This document shows positions 34,400 to 43,695 of a DNA stretch of 64,000 bases, piece by piece. The stretch is from an uncultured Prevotellaceae bacterium. GTDB taxonomy: Bacteria > Bacteroidota > Bacteroidia > Bacteroidales > Bacteroidaceae. The stretch covers positions 1-64,000 of the forward strand of contig OMZE01000032.1 in the NCBI GenBank assembly GCA_900315455.1, given 5' to 3'. Every line of letters starts with the position of its first letter. The first letter of the stretch is position 1. The translations under genes and the position numbers were made by a program. The notes beneath the pieces are model-generated. The model ran no database searches. It was given only the letters and a program-made list of their open reading frames with translations, and was not told where the DNA came from.

Positions 34400-36106
34400 T
34401 TATAGGGTTGGGGTGGTGAGCGTCTTGTAGTATGCCCCGACAACGGCATTGTCGGTATCGGCGTCGGTCACCACCTCGAGGACCATGGGGCGGCGGGTAC
34501 GCTCGGTGAGCAGCCTCACCATTCCCACCTTCATCGCATCGGTGTCGGTGGCGCGGATATACCCGATGTCGTTCTGCATGCAGATGCCTTCTGCATGCGT
34601 GGCATGGTCGCCCCCCACGAAGCGGTGCAGGGCATCGCTGTCACGCAGTCCGGGCAGGCTGCCGAAGATGCCGCCCCTGCCGTTATTGAGCAGCACCACG
34701 CGCAGGTTGCCCTTCAGGTTCTGGTTCCACAACGCGTTCTGGTCGTAGAAGAAACTGAGGTCGCCCGTCACGCACACCACCATATGGTCGTCGCTTTTTG
34801 CGGCGGCGAAGCCCACGGCGGTGGACACCGACCCGTCGATGCCATTCACCCCACGGTTGCACCAAACGGGATGACCGGCATAGATATTGGCGAGCCTCAC
34901 GGCCATGCTGTTGGCGTAATGCACGTCATAGTCCAATTCCAAATCCTCGAGTTGCTCCTCCAGATAGCGCACGGCGGCCATCTGCGAGAAGGGAGGCATA
35001 TAGTCGTCGGCATGCTGTGCCACATTGCGCAGCACGCTGTCCCATTGCTCACGAAAGGCCATGTCATTTCCTGTAGGGGATGATTCCAGGCTATCGCTGG
35101 CCTCGGCGGCTGCCAGCAGCACATCCTCTGGCGAAGCCACTACCACTTGTGTGGCGTGCATGGTCACATCACTCACCTCGCCGTCGGCCGTCACCATCAT
35201 CACCTCGGCATGCTGTGCCCTTCTCAGGAATTGTCTTAGCCGTTTGCTCACCACCGTCTCGCCCATATAAACGACGAGGTCGGGCAAGAACGACGCATCC
35301 TCGCCTACAACGGCCATCGCCTCGTCCACATGCCAGGAATGGTCGCTCAGGTCGGTGAGCCGTTCACTCAGCCACACCCCCTGTTGCCGTAGGAAGGTCA
35401 CGCCCTTCAGGCAGGCGGCTTTGTCGATGCGGCTGTAGTCGCAGTAGTGTTGGCCTACCACCACCATCGGTCTTTCGGCCTCCATGATCCGCCTCACCAC
35501 CATTCGGCCTGTCTCCAATGCTCCTGAAGCCATGCGTCTGATGACCCGTTCGTCAGGCAATCGGTCTACATCGAACCGGAAGAGCGGTTCGGCGATAGGC
35601 ACGTTGATGTGCACCGGTCCGGCGACGGGAAACGAGGTGGCCAGCATCGCCTCGTTGACGAGCCGGTTGCAATGCCACCTGTCGGTGTCGTTGTCCACCG
35701 CCACCGGCAGGGCAACGGCCTTTCTCACCAGCGGTCCGAAGACATGCTGCTGGGGCAGGGTCTGTCCGTCGAGCTGCCCGATCCATGGCCCCGGCCTGTC
35801 GGCCGAGACCACCACGAGCGGCACATGCTGGTAGAACGCCTCTGCCACGGCTGGTGCCAGGTTGAGCACGGCCGTTCCCGAGGTGACGCACACCACCACG
35901 GGTTGCCGTGTGGCCTGCGCCATCCCCAGCGCGAAGAATCCCGCGCTGCGCTCATCGGTCACCGGCCAGCACCTTATCTCACCACATGCGTTCAGGTTGT
36001 GCACGATGGGTGCGTTCCTGCTGCCGGGGCACACCACGGCCTCCCTTACCCCATGCTGCAGGAGCAGTGAGGTGAGGATATTCACGTTTTCGCTGTTTAC
36101 AAACAT
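34400..36106 (-). CDS. menD: SEPHCHC synthase (MenD)
   Basis: Thiamine-diphosphate enzyme joining isochorismate and 2-oxoglutarate, the committed step to menaquinone. It has 568 aa. Seen: [21 protein letters not shown] and [18 protein letters not shown] (N-terminal ThDP half), central [20 protein letters not shown], and the ThDP/Mg motif [16 protein letters not shown]...[10 protein letters not shown] near residues 455-485. Starts 3 bp after the menF stop. Confidence 0.95.
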   Translation of the reverse strand: MFVNSENVNILTSLLLQHGVREAVVCPGSRNAPIVHNLNACGEIRCWPVTDERSAGFFALGMAQATRQPVVVCVTSGTAVLNLAPAVAEAFYQHVPLVVVSADRPGPWIGQLDGQTLPQQHVFGPLVRKAVALPVAVDNDTDRWHCNRLVNEAMLATSFPVAGPVHINVPIAEPLFRFDVDRLPDERVIRRMASGALETGRMVVRRIMEAERPMVVVGQHYCDYSRIDKAACLKGVTFLRQQGVWLSERLTDLSDHSWHVDEAMAVVGEDASFLPDLVVYMGETVVSKRLRQFLRRAQHAEVMMVTADGEVSDVTMHATQVVVASPEDVLLAAAEASDSLESSPTGNDMAFREQWDSVLRNVAQHADDYMPPFSQMAAVRYLEEQLEDLELDYDVHYANSMAVRLANIYAGHPVWCNRGVNGIDGSVSTAVGFAAAKSDDHMVVCVTGDLSFFYDQNALWNQNLKGNLRVVLLNNGRGGIFGSLPGLRDSDALHRFVGGDHATHAEGICMQNDIGYIRATDTDAMKVGMVRLLTERTRRPMVLEVVTDADTDNAVVGAYYKTLTTPTL

Positions 36107-36109
36107 GTT

Positions 36110-37294
36110 CTATTGGGTTTTCAGGAGCTTGCGCATGGTGTCCATCTTGAATTCCGTCTCCATCCACTCGGCGTCCATATTGCTGTCGGCCAGCAGTCCG
36201 CCTCCGGCATAGAGCGAGTATCCATCGCTGTCCACGCGCATGCATCTGAGCGACACATAGAGATGCGTGTGGCCATCCATGCCCAAGGGTCCCACGAAGC
36301 CACTGTAGTAGAGTCTCGGGGCAAACTCGTTCGCCACGATGAAGTCGAGCGACGACTCCTTGGGCAGTCCGCAGACGGCGGGTGTGGGATAAAGCGTGTT
36401 GATTAGGTCGCCGATGCAGTTGTCGTCGGGCAGGCTGAACTCGAAATCACTTCTCAGGTGCACCAGGTCGCCGGCCCTCATCGTAAAGGGACCTTTCTCC
36501 ACGATGTCGGAGGCATACTGTTCCAGGCACTCGGTGATGTAGGTAGAGACAAACCGTTGCTCCTGGATGTTCTTTATGCTCCATCCTATCTCGCTGTCAT
36601 CGACAGGCTTGCCGGGCGAGGGAGGATTGTCGAAATCGAGCAGTTTGCCCGTGAGGTTCATCGTTCCTGCAAGCGACATGGTCATCCATCGCTTGCCGTC
36701 GCCTTGGAGCAGCACCTCGGGAGTGGCCATGAGCCATGTGCCGCTCACCTTGGTGGAGACCAGCGCCACGAACATCCTGGGATACAGCTCGCAGGCCTTC
36801 ACGAAAAGTTGGATAGGGGTGATGGCATCGGGACGCTCCTCACGCGAGCACCTGGCAAGTACGATCTTCGTGAATTCGCCTTCGAGGATATGCGAGTGGA
36901 AATTGGCGAAATCGATGTCATAGTGGCGTTTGTCGGTGTCTCTCACCGGTTCGTCCGACGGCCGGTCGAAGGTGTTCTCCGCCAGCCTCTCCAGCAGCCC
37001 GGCCAGCGGGCTCCCGTCGCTCACAAGCAGGTCGTCGGGCGAAGCCGTCATGGTGACATCAGGCTGAAGCAAGAGCACGGGATGCCGCATGTCGGGCTTG
37101 AATGGCGCCACCACAAAACCGCTCCTGCCACCGAGGGCACTCGTTGAGAAGAGCCGCTCGGGCTTTCCTTTTGTCTGTGCCACGATACAGCATTCCTGAG
37201 CGTAGGGCAGCCGGTATAGGGCAAATCCTGAGATCTTTCTGCTATTTGTCGCTTCCATTTCCATATTTACTTCTGCCTCTTTTATTTCTTCCAC
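36110..37294 (-). CDS. menF: Isochorismate synthase
   Basis: Chorismate-binding enzyme converting chorismate to isochorismate for menaquinone. It has 394 aa. Catalytic-domain motifs: HILEGEFTKIVLARCSRE (active-site lysine), WLMATPEVLLQGDGKRWMTMSLAGTM, GWSIKNIQEQRFVSTYI, LYPTPAVCGLPKESSLDFI, YYSGFVGPLGMDG and LYAGGGLLADSN. An alternative start is the second Met (residue 11). MenF rather than EntC is inferred from the neighbours menI and menD. Confidence 0.92.
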   Translation of the reverse strand: MEEIKEAEVNMEMEATNSRKISGFALYRLPYAQECCIVAQTKGKPERLFSTSALGGRSGFVVAPFKPDMRHPVLLLQPDVTMTASPDDLLVSDGSPLAGLLERLAENTFDRPSDEPVRDTDKRHYDIDFANFHSHILEGEFTKIVLARCSREERPDAITPIQLFVKACELYPRMFVALVSTKVSGTWLMATPEVLLQGDGKRWMTMSLAGTMNLTGKLLDFDNPPSPGKPVDDSEIGWSIKNIQEQRFVSTYITECLEQYASDIVEKGPFTMRAGDLVHLRSDFEFSLPDDNCIGDLINTLYPTPAVCGLPKESSLDFIVANEFAPRLYYSGFVGPLGMDGHTHLYVSLRCMRVDSDGYSLYAGGGLLADSNMDAEWMETEFKMDTMRKLLKTQ

Positions 37295-37312
37295 GTCTAT
37301 GTTCCTCCTACA

Positions 37313-37729
37313 TTATTTGTTCTTCGGACTCACCACATAGTTGGTGACGGAGACCAGCGAGATCAGTTCACCGGCCGAGTTGTTGATTTCCACATTCCAC
37401 ACATGCAACTTCTTGCCTTTCTGCACCAGATGGGCAAGCGCCGTCACCGTGTCGCCCTCAATCACCGCTTTCACGTGGCTGCCGCTCACGTTGATGCCCA
37501 CGCAGATTTTCCCCGGGCAGAGCGCCGAGGAGCCCACACCAGCCACATTCTCGGCCAGGGCCAGTGATGCGCCACCGCTGAGGAATCCGAAGGGTTGCCT
37601 GTTGCGCTCGTCCACTTTCATCGTGGCCATGCACAGGTCGTCATCGGGCGTGGAGATGAACTCCATGCCCAGCGCTGTAGAAAGATTGGGGCTTCGTTCT
37701 ATAATTTCCTTGATATGGTCAACATTCAT
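37313..37729 (-). CDS. menI: Hotdog-fold thioesterase, probable DHNA-CoA thioesterase
   Basis: A 138-residue PaaI/MenI-type thioesterase. Motifs: QPFGFLSGGASLALAENVAGVGS, with conserved Gly-Gly and Glu, and GINVSGSHVKAVIEGDTVTALA. As first gene of the men operon it most likely hydrolyses DHNA-CoA after MenB; assignment to MenI rests on context plus fold. Confidence 0.8.
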   Translation of the reverse strand: MNVDHIKEIIERSPNLSTALGMEFISTPDDDLCMATMKVDERNRQPFGFLSGGASLALAENVAGVGSSALCPGKICVGINVSGSHVKAVIEGDTVTALAHLVQKGKKLHVWNVEINNSAGELISLVSVTNYVVSPKNK

Positions 37730-37800
37730 AATAATTGGTTCTAAACGGAAATTCCATTCTTTAAACTGCCCTTCAGGCAGATGTTTTTCGTTCTAACGGG

Positions 37801-37808
37801 CAAATTTA
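37801..37808 (-). promoter_or_regulatory. -7 box for the men operon
   Basis: TAAATTTG on the minus strand, 72 bp before the menI ATG at 37729. Confidence 0.6.
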
Positions 37809-37954
37809 CGAATTTATTTCAAATCTTTATGCCTTGAGGGGTATTTTTTCTAAAACCCATGCGGCAAAACACGAAAAAGCACCGATGAGGGCAAATCGCC
37901 TCTGTCGTGACGAGGAAAAATAAGAAAAAGATAGGTCACTTCGGAAATATTTCG

Positions 37955-37962
37955 TAATTTTG
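37955..37962 (+). promoter_or_regulatory. -7 box for lysS
   Basis: TAATTTTG, 33 bp before ATG 37996; this excludes the in-frame start at 37960. Confidence 0.65.
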
Positions 37963-37995
37963 CAGCGTTGTTATCATATACACACACATACATTC

Positions 37996-39741
37996 ATGAA
38001 TATTTTAGAACTTAGCGAACAAGAGATAGGCAGGCGCCAGAGTCTGCAAGAGTTGCGCGCGCTGGGCATCGACCCTTATCCCGCAGCCGAATTCCCCACC
38101 AATGCTTTCTCCACCGACATCAGGGCATCGTTCGACGACGACGCCGAGCCCCGTGATGTGGTCATCGCCGGTCGCATGATGAGCCGCCGCGTGATGGGCA
38201 AGGCCAGTTTTGCAGAGTTGCAAGACTCCAAGGGCCGCATCCAGGTGTATATCACCCGTGACGACATCTGCCCCGATGACGACAAGACCCTCTACAACAC
38301 GGTCTTCAAGCGCCTGCTCGATATTGGCGACTTCATTGGCGTCAAAGGATTCGTGTTCCGCACCCAGACGGGCGAGATCAGCGTGCATGCCAAGAGCCTC
38401 ACGCTGCTGTCGAAGAGCCTCAAGCCCCTGCCCATCGTAAAATACAAGGACGGAGTGGCCTACGACAAGTTCGACGACCCCGAACTGCGCTACCGCCAGC
38501 GCTATGTCGACCTCGTGGTGAACGAGGGTGTGAAGGAGACCTTCCTGCAGCGTGCCACGGTGATACGCACCATGCGCCGCGTGCTCGACGAGGCCGGCTA
38601 CACCGAGGTGGAGACCCCCACGCTGCAGACGATTGCCGGTGGTGCCAGTGCCCGTCCGTTCATCACCCATTTCAATGCGCTCGACCAGGACATGTACATG
38701 CGCATCGCCACCGAGCTCTATCTCAAGCGCCTCATCGTGGGCGGCTTCGAGGGTGTCTACGAGATTGGCAAGAACTTCCGCAACGAGGGCATGGACCGCA
38801 ACCACAACCCCGAGTTCACCTGTATGGAACTCTACGTGCAGTATAAGGACTACAACTGGATGATGTCGTTCACCGAGCATTTGCTCGAGACCATCTGTGT
38901 GGCCGTGAATGGCAAGCCAGAGTGCGAGATCGACGGACAGATGGTGAGTTTCAAGGCTCCCTACCGCCGACTGCCCATCCTCGACGCCATCAAGGAGAAA
39001 ACAGGCTACGACCTCGACGGCAAGTCGGAGGAGGAGATTCGCGCCATCGCCCAGAAACTGGGCATCGAGGTCGACGAGACCATGGGCAAGGGCAAGCTCA
39101 TCGACGAGATCTTCGGCGAGACCTGCGAGGGATCTTTCATCCAGCCCACCTTCATCACCGACTATCCCGTGGAGATGTCGCCCCTGACGAAGATGCACCG
39201 CTCAAAGCCCGGACTCACCGAGCGTTTCGAACTGATGGTCAACGGCAAGGAACTGGCCAACGCCTATAGCGAGCTCAACGACCCCATCGACCAGGAGGAG
39301 CGCTTCAAGGAGCAGATGCGACTGGCCGACAAGGGCGACGACGAGGCGATGATCATCGACCAAGACTTCCTGCGCGCCCTGCAGTATGGCATGCCGCCCA
39401 CCAGCGGCATCGGCATCGGCATCGACCGCCTCACCATGCTCATGACTGGCAAGACCTACATCCAGGAGGTGCTCTTCTTCCCACAGATGCGCCCCGAGAA
39501 GAAAGCCCCACGCAGTACGGTGGCCGAATGGACTGCCCTCGGCGTGCCCGAGCAGTGGGTGCCCGTGCTCAACAAGTGCGGCTACTACCTGGTGAGCGAC
39601 ATCAAGGATGTGAACCCACAGAAACTGCAGATGGACGTCTGCGGTGTGAACAAGAAATACAAGCTTGGCTACGACAATCCCAAGGTCGACGAGTTCGCCC
39701 GCTGGATAGAGGCCGCTCAACCCGAGACAAAGGAAGACTGA
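37996..39741 (+). CDS. lysS: Lysyl-tRNA synthetase (class II)
   Basis: Charges tRNA-Lys. It has 581 aa from ATG 37996 ([18 protein letters not shown]). OB-fold anticodon domain about residues 60-150 ([22 protein letters not shown]), class II motif 2 ([20 protein letters not shown]), [23 protein letters not shown], and motif 3 ([15 protein letters not shown]). About 80 residues follow motif 3 (from KKAPRST), more than in E. coli LysS and seen in Bacteroidetes homologues. First gene of the lysS-gpsA-pgi-HAD run. Confidence 0.95.
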   Translation: MNILELSEQEIGRRQSLQELRALGIDPYPAAEFPTNAFSTDIRASFDDDAEPRDVVIAGRMMSRRVMGKASFAELQDSKGRIQVYITRDDICPDDDKTLYNTVFKRLLDIGDFIGVKGFVFRTQTGEISVHAKSLTLLSKSLKPLPIVKYKDGVAYDKFDDPELRYRQRYVDLVVNEGVKETFLQRATVIRTMRRVLDEAGYTEVETPTLQTIAGGASARPFITHFNALDQDMYMRIATELYLKRLIVGGFEGVYEIGKNFRNEGMDRNHNPEFTCMELYVQYKDYNWMMSFTEHLLETICVAVNGKPECEIDGQMVSFKAPYRRLPILDAIKEKTGYDLDGKSEEEIRAIAQKLGIEVDETMGKGKLIDEIFGETCEGSFIQPTFITDYPVEMSPLTKMHRSKPGLTERFELMVNGKELANAYSELNDPIDQEERFKEQMRLADKGDDEAMIIDQDFLRALQYGMPPTSGIGIGIDRLTMLMTGKTYIQEVLFFPQMRPEKKAPRSTVAEWTALGVPEQWVPVLNKCGYYLVSDIKDVNPQKLQMDVCGVNKKYKLGYDNPKVDEFARWIEAAQPETKED

Positions 39742-39742
39742 T

Positions 39743-40738
39743 ATGCACGACTGCGGGAAGATAGCGATAATCGGCGGAGGTAGTTGGGCTACCGCCATTG
39801 CCAAGATCGTGGTGGGCCACACCCACCACATCGGATGGTATATGCGCCGCGACGACCGCATCGCCGACTTCCGCCGCATGGGCCACAACCCCGCCTACCT
39901 CACCAGCGTCCACTTCGACACCAATGAGATTTTCTTCTCGAGCGACATCAACAAGGTGGTGGAGACCTACGACACCCTCGTCTTCGTCACCCCGTCGCCC
40001 TACCTGAAGAACCATCTTAAGAAGCTCAAGACCCGCATCCGCGACAAGTTCATCGTCACGGCCATCAAGGGCATCGTGCCCGACGAGAACCTCGTGTGCT
40101 CCGAATATTTCCACCACGTCTACGACGTGCCCTACGAGAACCTCGCCTGCATCGGCGGTCCGTCGCATGCCGAGGAAGTGGCGTTGGAGCGGCTCTCCTA
40201 CCTCACCGTGGGCTGTGCCGACCAGGAGAAGGCCCGCGCCTTCACCGAGGTGCTCTCGAGCAACTACATCAAGACGAAGACCAGCAGCGACGTGCTCGGC
40301 ATCGAATACTCCTCGGTGCTCAAGAATGTCTACGCCATCGCCGCCGGCATCTGCAGCGGCCTGAAATATGGCGACAACTTCCAGGCCGTGCTCATGTCGA
40401 ACGCCGTGCAGGAGATGTCGCGCTTCCTCACCGCCATCCACCCCCTCGAGCGCAATGTATACGACTCCGTCTACCTGGGCGACCTCCTGGTCACGGGCTA
40501 CTCCAACTTCTCGCGCAACCGCGTCTTCGGCACGATGATCGGCAAGGGCTACAGCGTGAAGAGCGCGCAGATAGAGATGGAGATGATTGCCGAGGGTTTC
40601 TTCGGCACCAAGTGCATGAAGGAGATCAACCGCCACATGCACGTCAACATGCCCATCCTCGATGCCGTATACAACATCCTCTATGAGCGCATCTCGCCAC
40701 AAATAGAAATCAAACTACTCACTGATAGTTTCAGATAA
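39743..40738 (+). CDS. gpsA: NAD(P)-dependent glycerol-3-phosphate dehydrogenase
   Basis: Makes sn-glycerol-3-phosphate for phospholipids. It has 331 aa. Dinucleotide motif IAIIGGGSWATAIAK at residues 7-21, VTAIKGIVPDENLVCSEYF, GGPSHAEEVALE, and the catalytic-lysine region SVLKNVYAIAAGICSGLKYGDN. It begins 1 bp after the lysS stop. Confidence 0.94.
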   Translation: MHDCGKIAIIGGGSWATAIAKIVVGHTHHIGWYMRRDDRIADFRRMGHNPAYLTSVHFDTNEIFFSSDINKVVETYDTLVFVTPSPYLKNHLKKLKTRIRDKFIVTAIKGIVPDENLVCSEYFHHVYDVPYENLACIGGPSHAEEVALERLSYLTVGCADQEKARAFTEVLSSNYIKTKTSSDVLGIEYSSVLKNVYAIAAGICSGLKYGDNFQAVLMSNAVQEMSRFLTAIHPLERNVYDSVYLGDLLVTGYSNFSRNRVFGTMIGKGYSVKSAQIEMEMIAEGFFGTKCMKEINRHMHVNMPILDAVYNILYERISPQIEIKLLTDSFR

Positions 40739-40783
40739 AACTAAGTCGAACATAAACTAAGTCAAACATAAACCAAATCAACA

Positions 40784-42139
40784 ATGAAGAACATCAGTTT
40801 AGACATTTCGAAAGCCGCCCAATTCCTCAGCGAGGGCGCAGTGAAAGCCTTTGAGCCACAAGTAAAAGCAGCACAAGAAGCCCTCGAGGCCGGCACCTGT
40901 CCGGGCAACGACTTCCTTGGCTGGCTCCATCTGCCATCATCCATCACCCCAGCGTTCCTCGACGAGGTACAGGCCACTGCCGACGTGCTGCGCGCCAACT
41001 GCGAGGCCGTCGTCGTGGCTGGCATCGGCGGCAGTTACCTTGGCGCCAAGGCCGTGATCGAGGCCCTGAGCAACTCTTTCGCATGGCTTGTGGCCGACAA
41101 GTCGAACCCCACCATCCTCTTTGCCGGCAACAACATCGGCGAGGACTACTTGTCGGAGTTGACCGAATACCTGAAAGGAAAGAAATTCGGCGTCATCAAC
41201 ATATCCAAGTCGGGTACCACCACAGAGACCGCCCTCACCTTCCGCCTGCTCAAGAAGCAGTGCGAGGAGCAGATGGGCAAGGAGATGGCCCGCAAGGTGA
41301 TCGTGGCCGTGACCGATGCCAAGCGTGGTGCCGCCCGCACCTGCGCCGACAAGGAAGGCTACAAGAGTTTCGTCATCCCCGACAACGTGGGTGGCCGCTT
41401 CTCCGTGCTCACTCCCGTGGGTCTGCTGCCCATCGCCTGCGCTGGTTTCGACATCAAGCAACTGGTGGCCGGTGCCGTCGAGATGGAGAAGGTTTGTGGC
41501 AAGGACGCCGCCTTCGACGAGAACCCCGCCGCCCTCTATGCCGCTGTGCGCAATGGCCTCTACCAGTCGGGCAAGAAAATCGAGATCATGGTCAACTACC
41601 AGCCCAAACTCCACTTCATGAGCGAGTGGTGGAAACAGCTCTACGGCGAGAGCGAGGGTAAGGACAAGAAGGGTATCTTCCCCGCCTCATGCGACTTCAC
41701 CACCGACCTCCACTCCATGGGACAGTGGATCCAAGACGGCGAGCGCACCATCTTCGAGACCGTCATCAGCATTGAGCAGCCCAACCGCACCCTCCTCTTC
41801 CCCGACGACGAGGAGAACCTCGACGGACTGAACTTCCTTGCCGGGAAGCGTGTCGACGAGGTGAACAAGATGGCCGAACTCGGCACCCGTCTCGCCCATG
41901 TCGACGGTGGCGTGCCCAACATCCGCATCTCGGTGCCCGAACTCAACGCCTACTACATCGGCCAGCTCATCTACTTCTTCGAGATTGCCTGCGGCATCAG
42001 CGGCAACGTGCTCGGTGTGAACCCCTTCAACCAGCCGGGTGTAGAGGCCTACAAGAAGAATATGTTTGCCCTGCTCGACAAACCTGGATATGAGGCCGAC
42101 AGCAAGGCCATCAAGGAGCGTCTGGCCAACGAGGCATAA
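40784..42139 (+). CDS. pgi: Glucose-6-phosphate isomerase
   Basis: Interconverts glucose-6-P and fructose-6-P. At 451 aa this is the short bacterial form. Motifs: [37 protein letters not shown] (phosphate loop), [18 protein letters not shown], and the C-terminal [16 protein letters not shown]. The 45-bp spacer from gpsA has two near-identical 17-bp copies of AACTAAGTCGAACATAA and a degenerate third. Confidence 0.96.
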   Translation: MKNISLDISKAAQFLSEGAVKAFEPQVKAAQEALEAGTCPGNDFLGWLHLPSSITPAFLDEVQATADVLRANCEAVVVAGIGGSYLGAKAVIEALSNSFAWLVADKSNPTILFAGNNIGEDYLSELTEYLKGKKFGVINISKSGTTTETALTFRLLKKQCEEQMGKEMARKVIVAVTDAKRGAARTCADKEGYKSFVIPDNVGGRFSVLTPVGLLPIACAGFDIKQLVAGAVEMEKVCGKDAAFDENPAALYAAVRNGLYQSGKKIEIMVNYQPKLHFMSEWWKQLYGESEGKDKKGIFPASCDFTTDLHSMGQWIQDGERTIFETVISIEQPNRTLLFPDDEENLDGLNFLAGKRVDEVNKMAELGTRLAHVDGGVPNIRISVPELNAYYIGQLIYFFEIACGISGNVLGVNPFNQPGVEAYKKNMFALLDKPGYEADSKAIKERLANEA

Positions 42140-42150
42140 ATCACCATTGA

Positions 42151-42891
42151 ATGTTTGAGAAAAACATACAAGCATACCTGAGAAAGCACGGCTTTGGGAC
42201 CTTCGCGCCCAAAGCCGTGCTCTTCGACATGGATGGCGTGCTCTACGACTCCATGCCTTTCCACGCGCGCGCATGGAAAGAGTCGATGGCGCACTATGGC
42301 CTCGCCATGTCGGAGGCCGACGCCTATGCCTGCGAGGGCATGAGGGGCGTGGAGACCATCCAGAAACTGGCCAAGGCGCAAGGCCGCAACGACATCGACG
42401 AGGAGAAAGCCAAGGAGATGTATGCCTATAAGTCGGCCCTATTCGCCCAGCAAGGTCCGGCTCGGAAAATGGAGGGCGTGGAAGACCTGATGCGCGCCAT
42501 CATGGCCGACGGCCTCGCCATCGGCATCGTGACCGGCAGCGGACAGCACACTCTGCTCGACCACCTGGAGCAGGCCTTTGCCGGACTGGTGTTCAAGGAG
42601 CGCATCGTCACGGCCTACGACGTGAGCATCGGCAAGCCCCACCCCATGCCCTATCTCAAGGGACTGGAGAAATGCGGTGTCGCGCCCAATGAGGCCATCG
42701 TGGTGGAGAACGCCCCGCTGGGGGTGCGCGCCGCCGTGGCCGCCGGCATCTTCACGGTGGCGGTGAACACAGGACCGCTGCCCGACAGTGCCCTTCTCGA
42801 CGAGGGTGCCGACCTCATCTTCAGCCGCATGACGCTCTTCCGCGACCATTGGCACGATTTATCCACACACTTCAATCCGAATAAGAAATGA
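42151..42891 (+). CDS. HAD-superfamily hydrolase (beta-phosphoglucomutase-like)
   Basis: A 246-residue subfamily I HAD phosphatase or phosphomutase. Motif I AVLFDMDGVLYDSMP (nucleophile Asp, about residue 25), a helical cap, motif II GIVTGSGQ, motif III GKPHPMPYLKGLEKCG, and motif IV VVENAPLGVRAAVAAG. The substrate is unknown; following pgi, a sugar phosphate is plausible. The 5' coding part carries a 13-bp-arm hairpin (42188-42222). Its stop overlaps the next start (ATGA). Confidence 0.88.
   Translation: MFEKNIQAYLRKHGFGTFAPKAVLFDMDGVLYDSMPFHARAWKESMAHYGLAMSEADAYACEGMRGVETIQKLAKAQGRNDIDEEKAKEMYAYKSALFAQQGPARKMEGVEDLMRAIMADGLAIGIVTGSGQHTLLDHLEQAFAGLVFKERIVTAYDVSIGKPHPMPYLKGLEKCGVAPNEAIVVENAPLGVRAAVAAGIFTVAVNTGPLPDSALLDEGADLIFSRMTLFRDHWHDLSTHFNPNKK
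42188..42222 (+). promoter_or_regulatory. Hairpin inside HAD hydrolase coding sequence
   Basis: GCACGGCTTTGGG and CCCAAAGCCGTGC pair perfectly around a 9-nt loop, within codons 13-24. Third example in the window of a strong hairpin early in a downstream operon gene. Confidence 0.45.
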
Positions 42892-43394
42892 ACAAGCATC
42901 TGGCCACCACATTGCTCGCATTGCTGCTGCTCCCCATCATCGAGGCCTGCCGCCCCAACTCTGGCGAAGGGGTGATGGAGCGCCCCAACTACACCATGGT
43001 GAACTACCAACTCACGTTCACCGACCATTTCCTCCAGTTCTACGACGTGACGGCCACCTACCACACGGTAGACGGGAAAGAACTCACCGAAACAATGACC
43101 ACACAGACGTGGCAATACAAGGAGAAGTCAGAGGAACAATACTCCAACCTCTACCTTTCGGTCGTCGCCACCGCCAAGCCCAAGGATAAACGGGGTACGC
43201 TGAACGACAAGGTAGAGACAATAGAACTGTCGTGCGACTACAGTGTGGAATACTATTCGAAGGCCACCAGTGCCAAGCGCATACACAACAAGGGGGCATA
43301 CGCCTCCGTGAAAAAGGAAAACATCGATGCCTACCTCGCCGACCACCCCAATGTGAAGGTGTGCGAAGTAGACATGAATTCTTTCTCGGAATAA
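42888..43394 (+). CDS. Putative lipoprotein, function unknown
   Basis: A 168-residue protein with signal peptide MNKHLATTLLALLLLPIIEAC, the cysteine fitting a lipobox (IEAC). The rest is soluble with beta character (VNYQLTFTDHFLQFYDVTATYHTVDGK). It overlaps the HAD gene by 4 bp and ends the lysS-led operon. No family recognised. Confidence 0.75.
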   Translation: MNKHLATTLLALLLLPIIEACRPNSGEGVMERPNYTMVNYQLTFTDHFLQFYDVTATYHTVDGKELTETMTTQTWQYKEKSEEQYSNLYLSVVATAKPKDKRGTLNDKVETIELSCDYSVEYYSKATSAKRIHNKGAYASVKKENIDAYLADHPNVKVCEVDMNSFSE

Positions 43395-43398
43395 TTTT

Positions 43399-43570
43399 CA
43401 GGAGTTCAGGAGTTACAGAAGTTCAGGAGTTCAGACATTACTTTTGCTAACAACCATTGAGCTATTGTCTGAACTCCTGAACTTCTAAAAAAGAATCATC
43501 CAGAGTATTGTCCCGAAGAAAGACTATTGTCTGAACTCCTGAACTTCTGAACTCCTGAACTTCTATACTA
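43399..43570. repeat. GAACTCCT-family element beside the IS
   Basis: Left arm of AGGAGTTC words (43399-43436), CATTACTTTTGCTAACAACC, CATTGAGCTATTGTCTGAAC, then right-arm words. A second CTGAACTCCTGAACTTC run follows (43528-43563) and falls inside the 99-bp duplication. The IS therefore landed in or beside this repeat. Confidence 0.85.
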
Positions 43571-43586
43571 AATAGTAATCTCTGCC
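43488..43586 (+). repeat. 99-bp target-site duplication, left copy
   Basis: Identical to 45260-45358. Includes a relic of the mnmA 3' end (GTAATCTCTGCC side) and GAACTCCT words. Confidence 0.95.
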
Positions 43587-43644
43587 CCTGACTTCGTCAC
43601 TCATTTTTTAGTTAAAATATAACTCCTTGATAAAGAATTATTTG

Positions 43645-43652
43645 TACTTTTG
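43645..43652 (+). promoter_or_regulatory. Transposase promoter and leader hairpin
   Basis: TACTTTTG box inside the IS, followed at 43652-43675 by GCATACCC - TGATTTTG - GGGTATGC, a hairpin that could reduce expression of the transposase. GGGGTATGC recurs at the other IS end (45237-45245). Confidence 0.5.
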
Positions 43653-43695
43653 CATACCCTGATTTTGGGGTATGCGAAAGGTTTTTTAACACGAA

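Larger units (their letters stand above)
43395..43695. other. Gap before the transposase gene
   Basis: Contains the repeat element, the left copy of the 99-bp duplication (43488-43586), the left IS end (from 43587), the transposase promoter (43645-43652) and its leader hairpin. No further gene. Confidence 0.8.
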
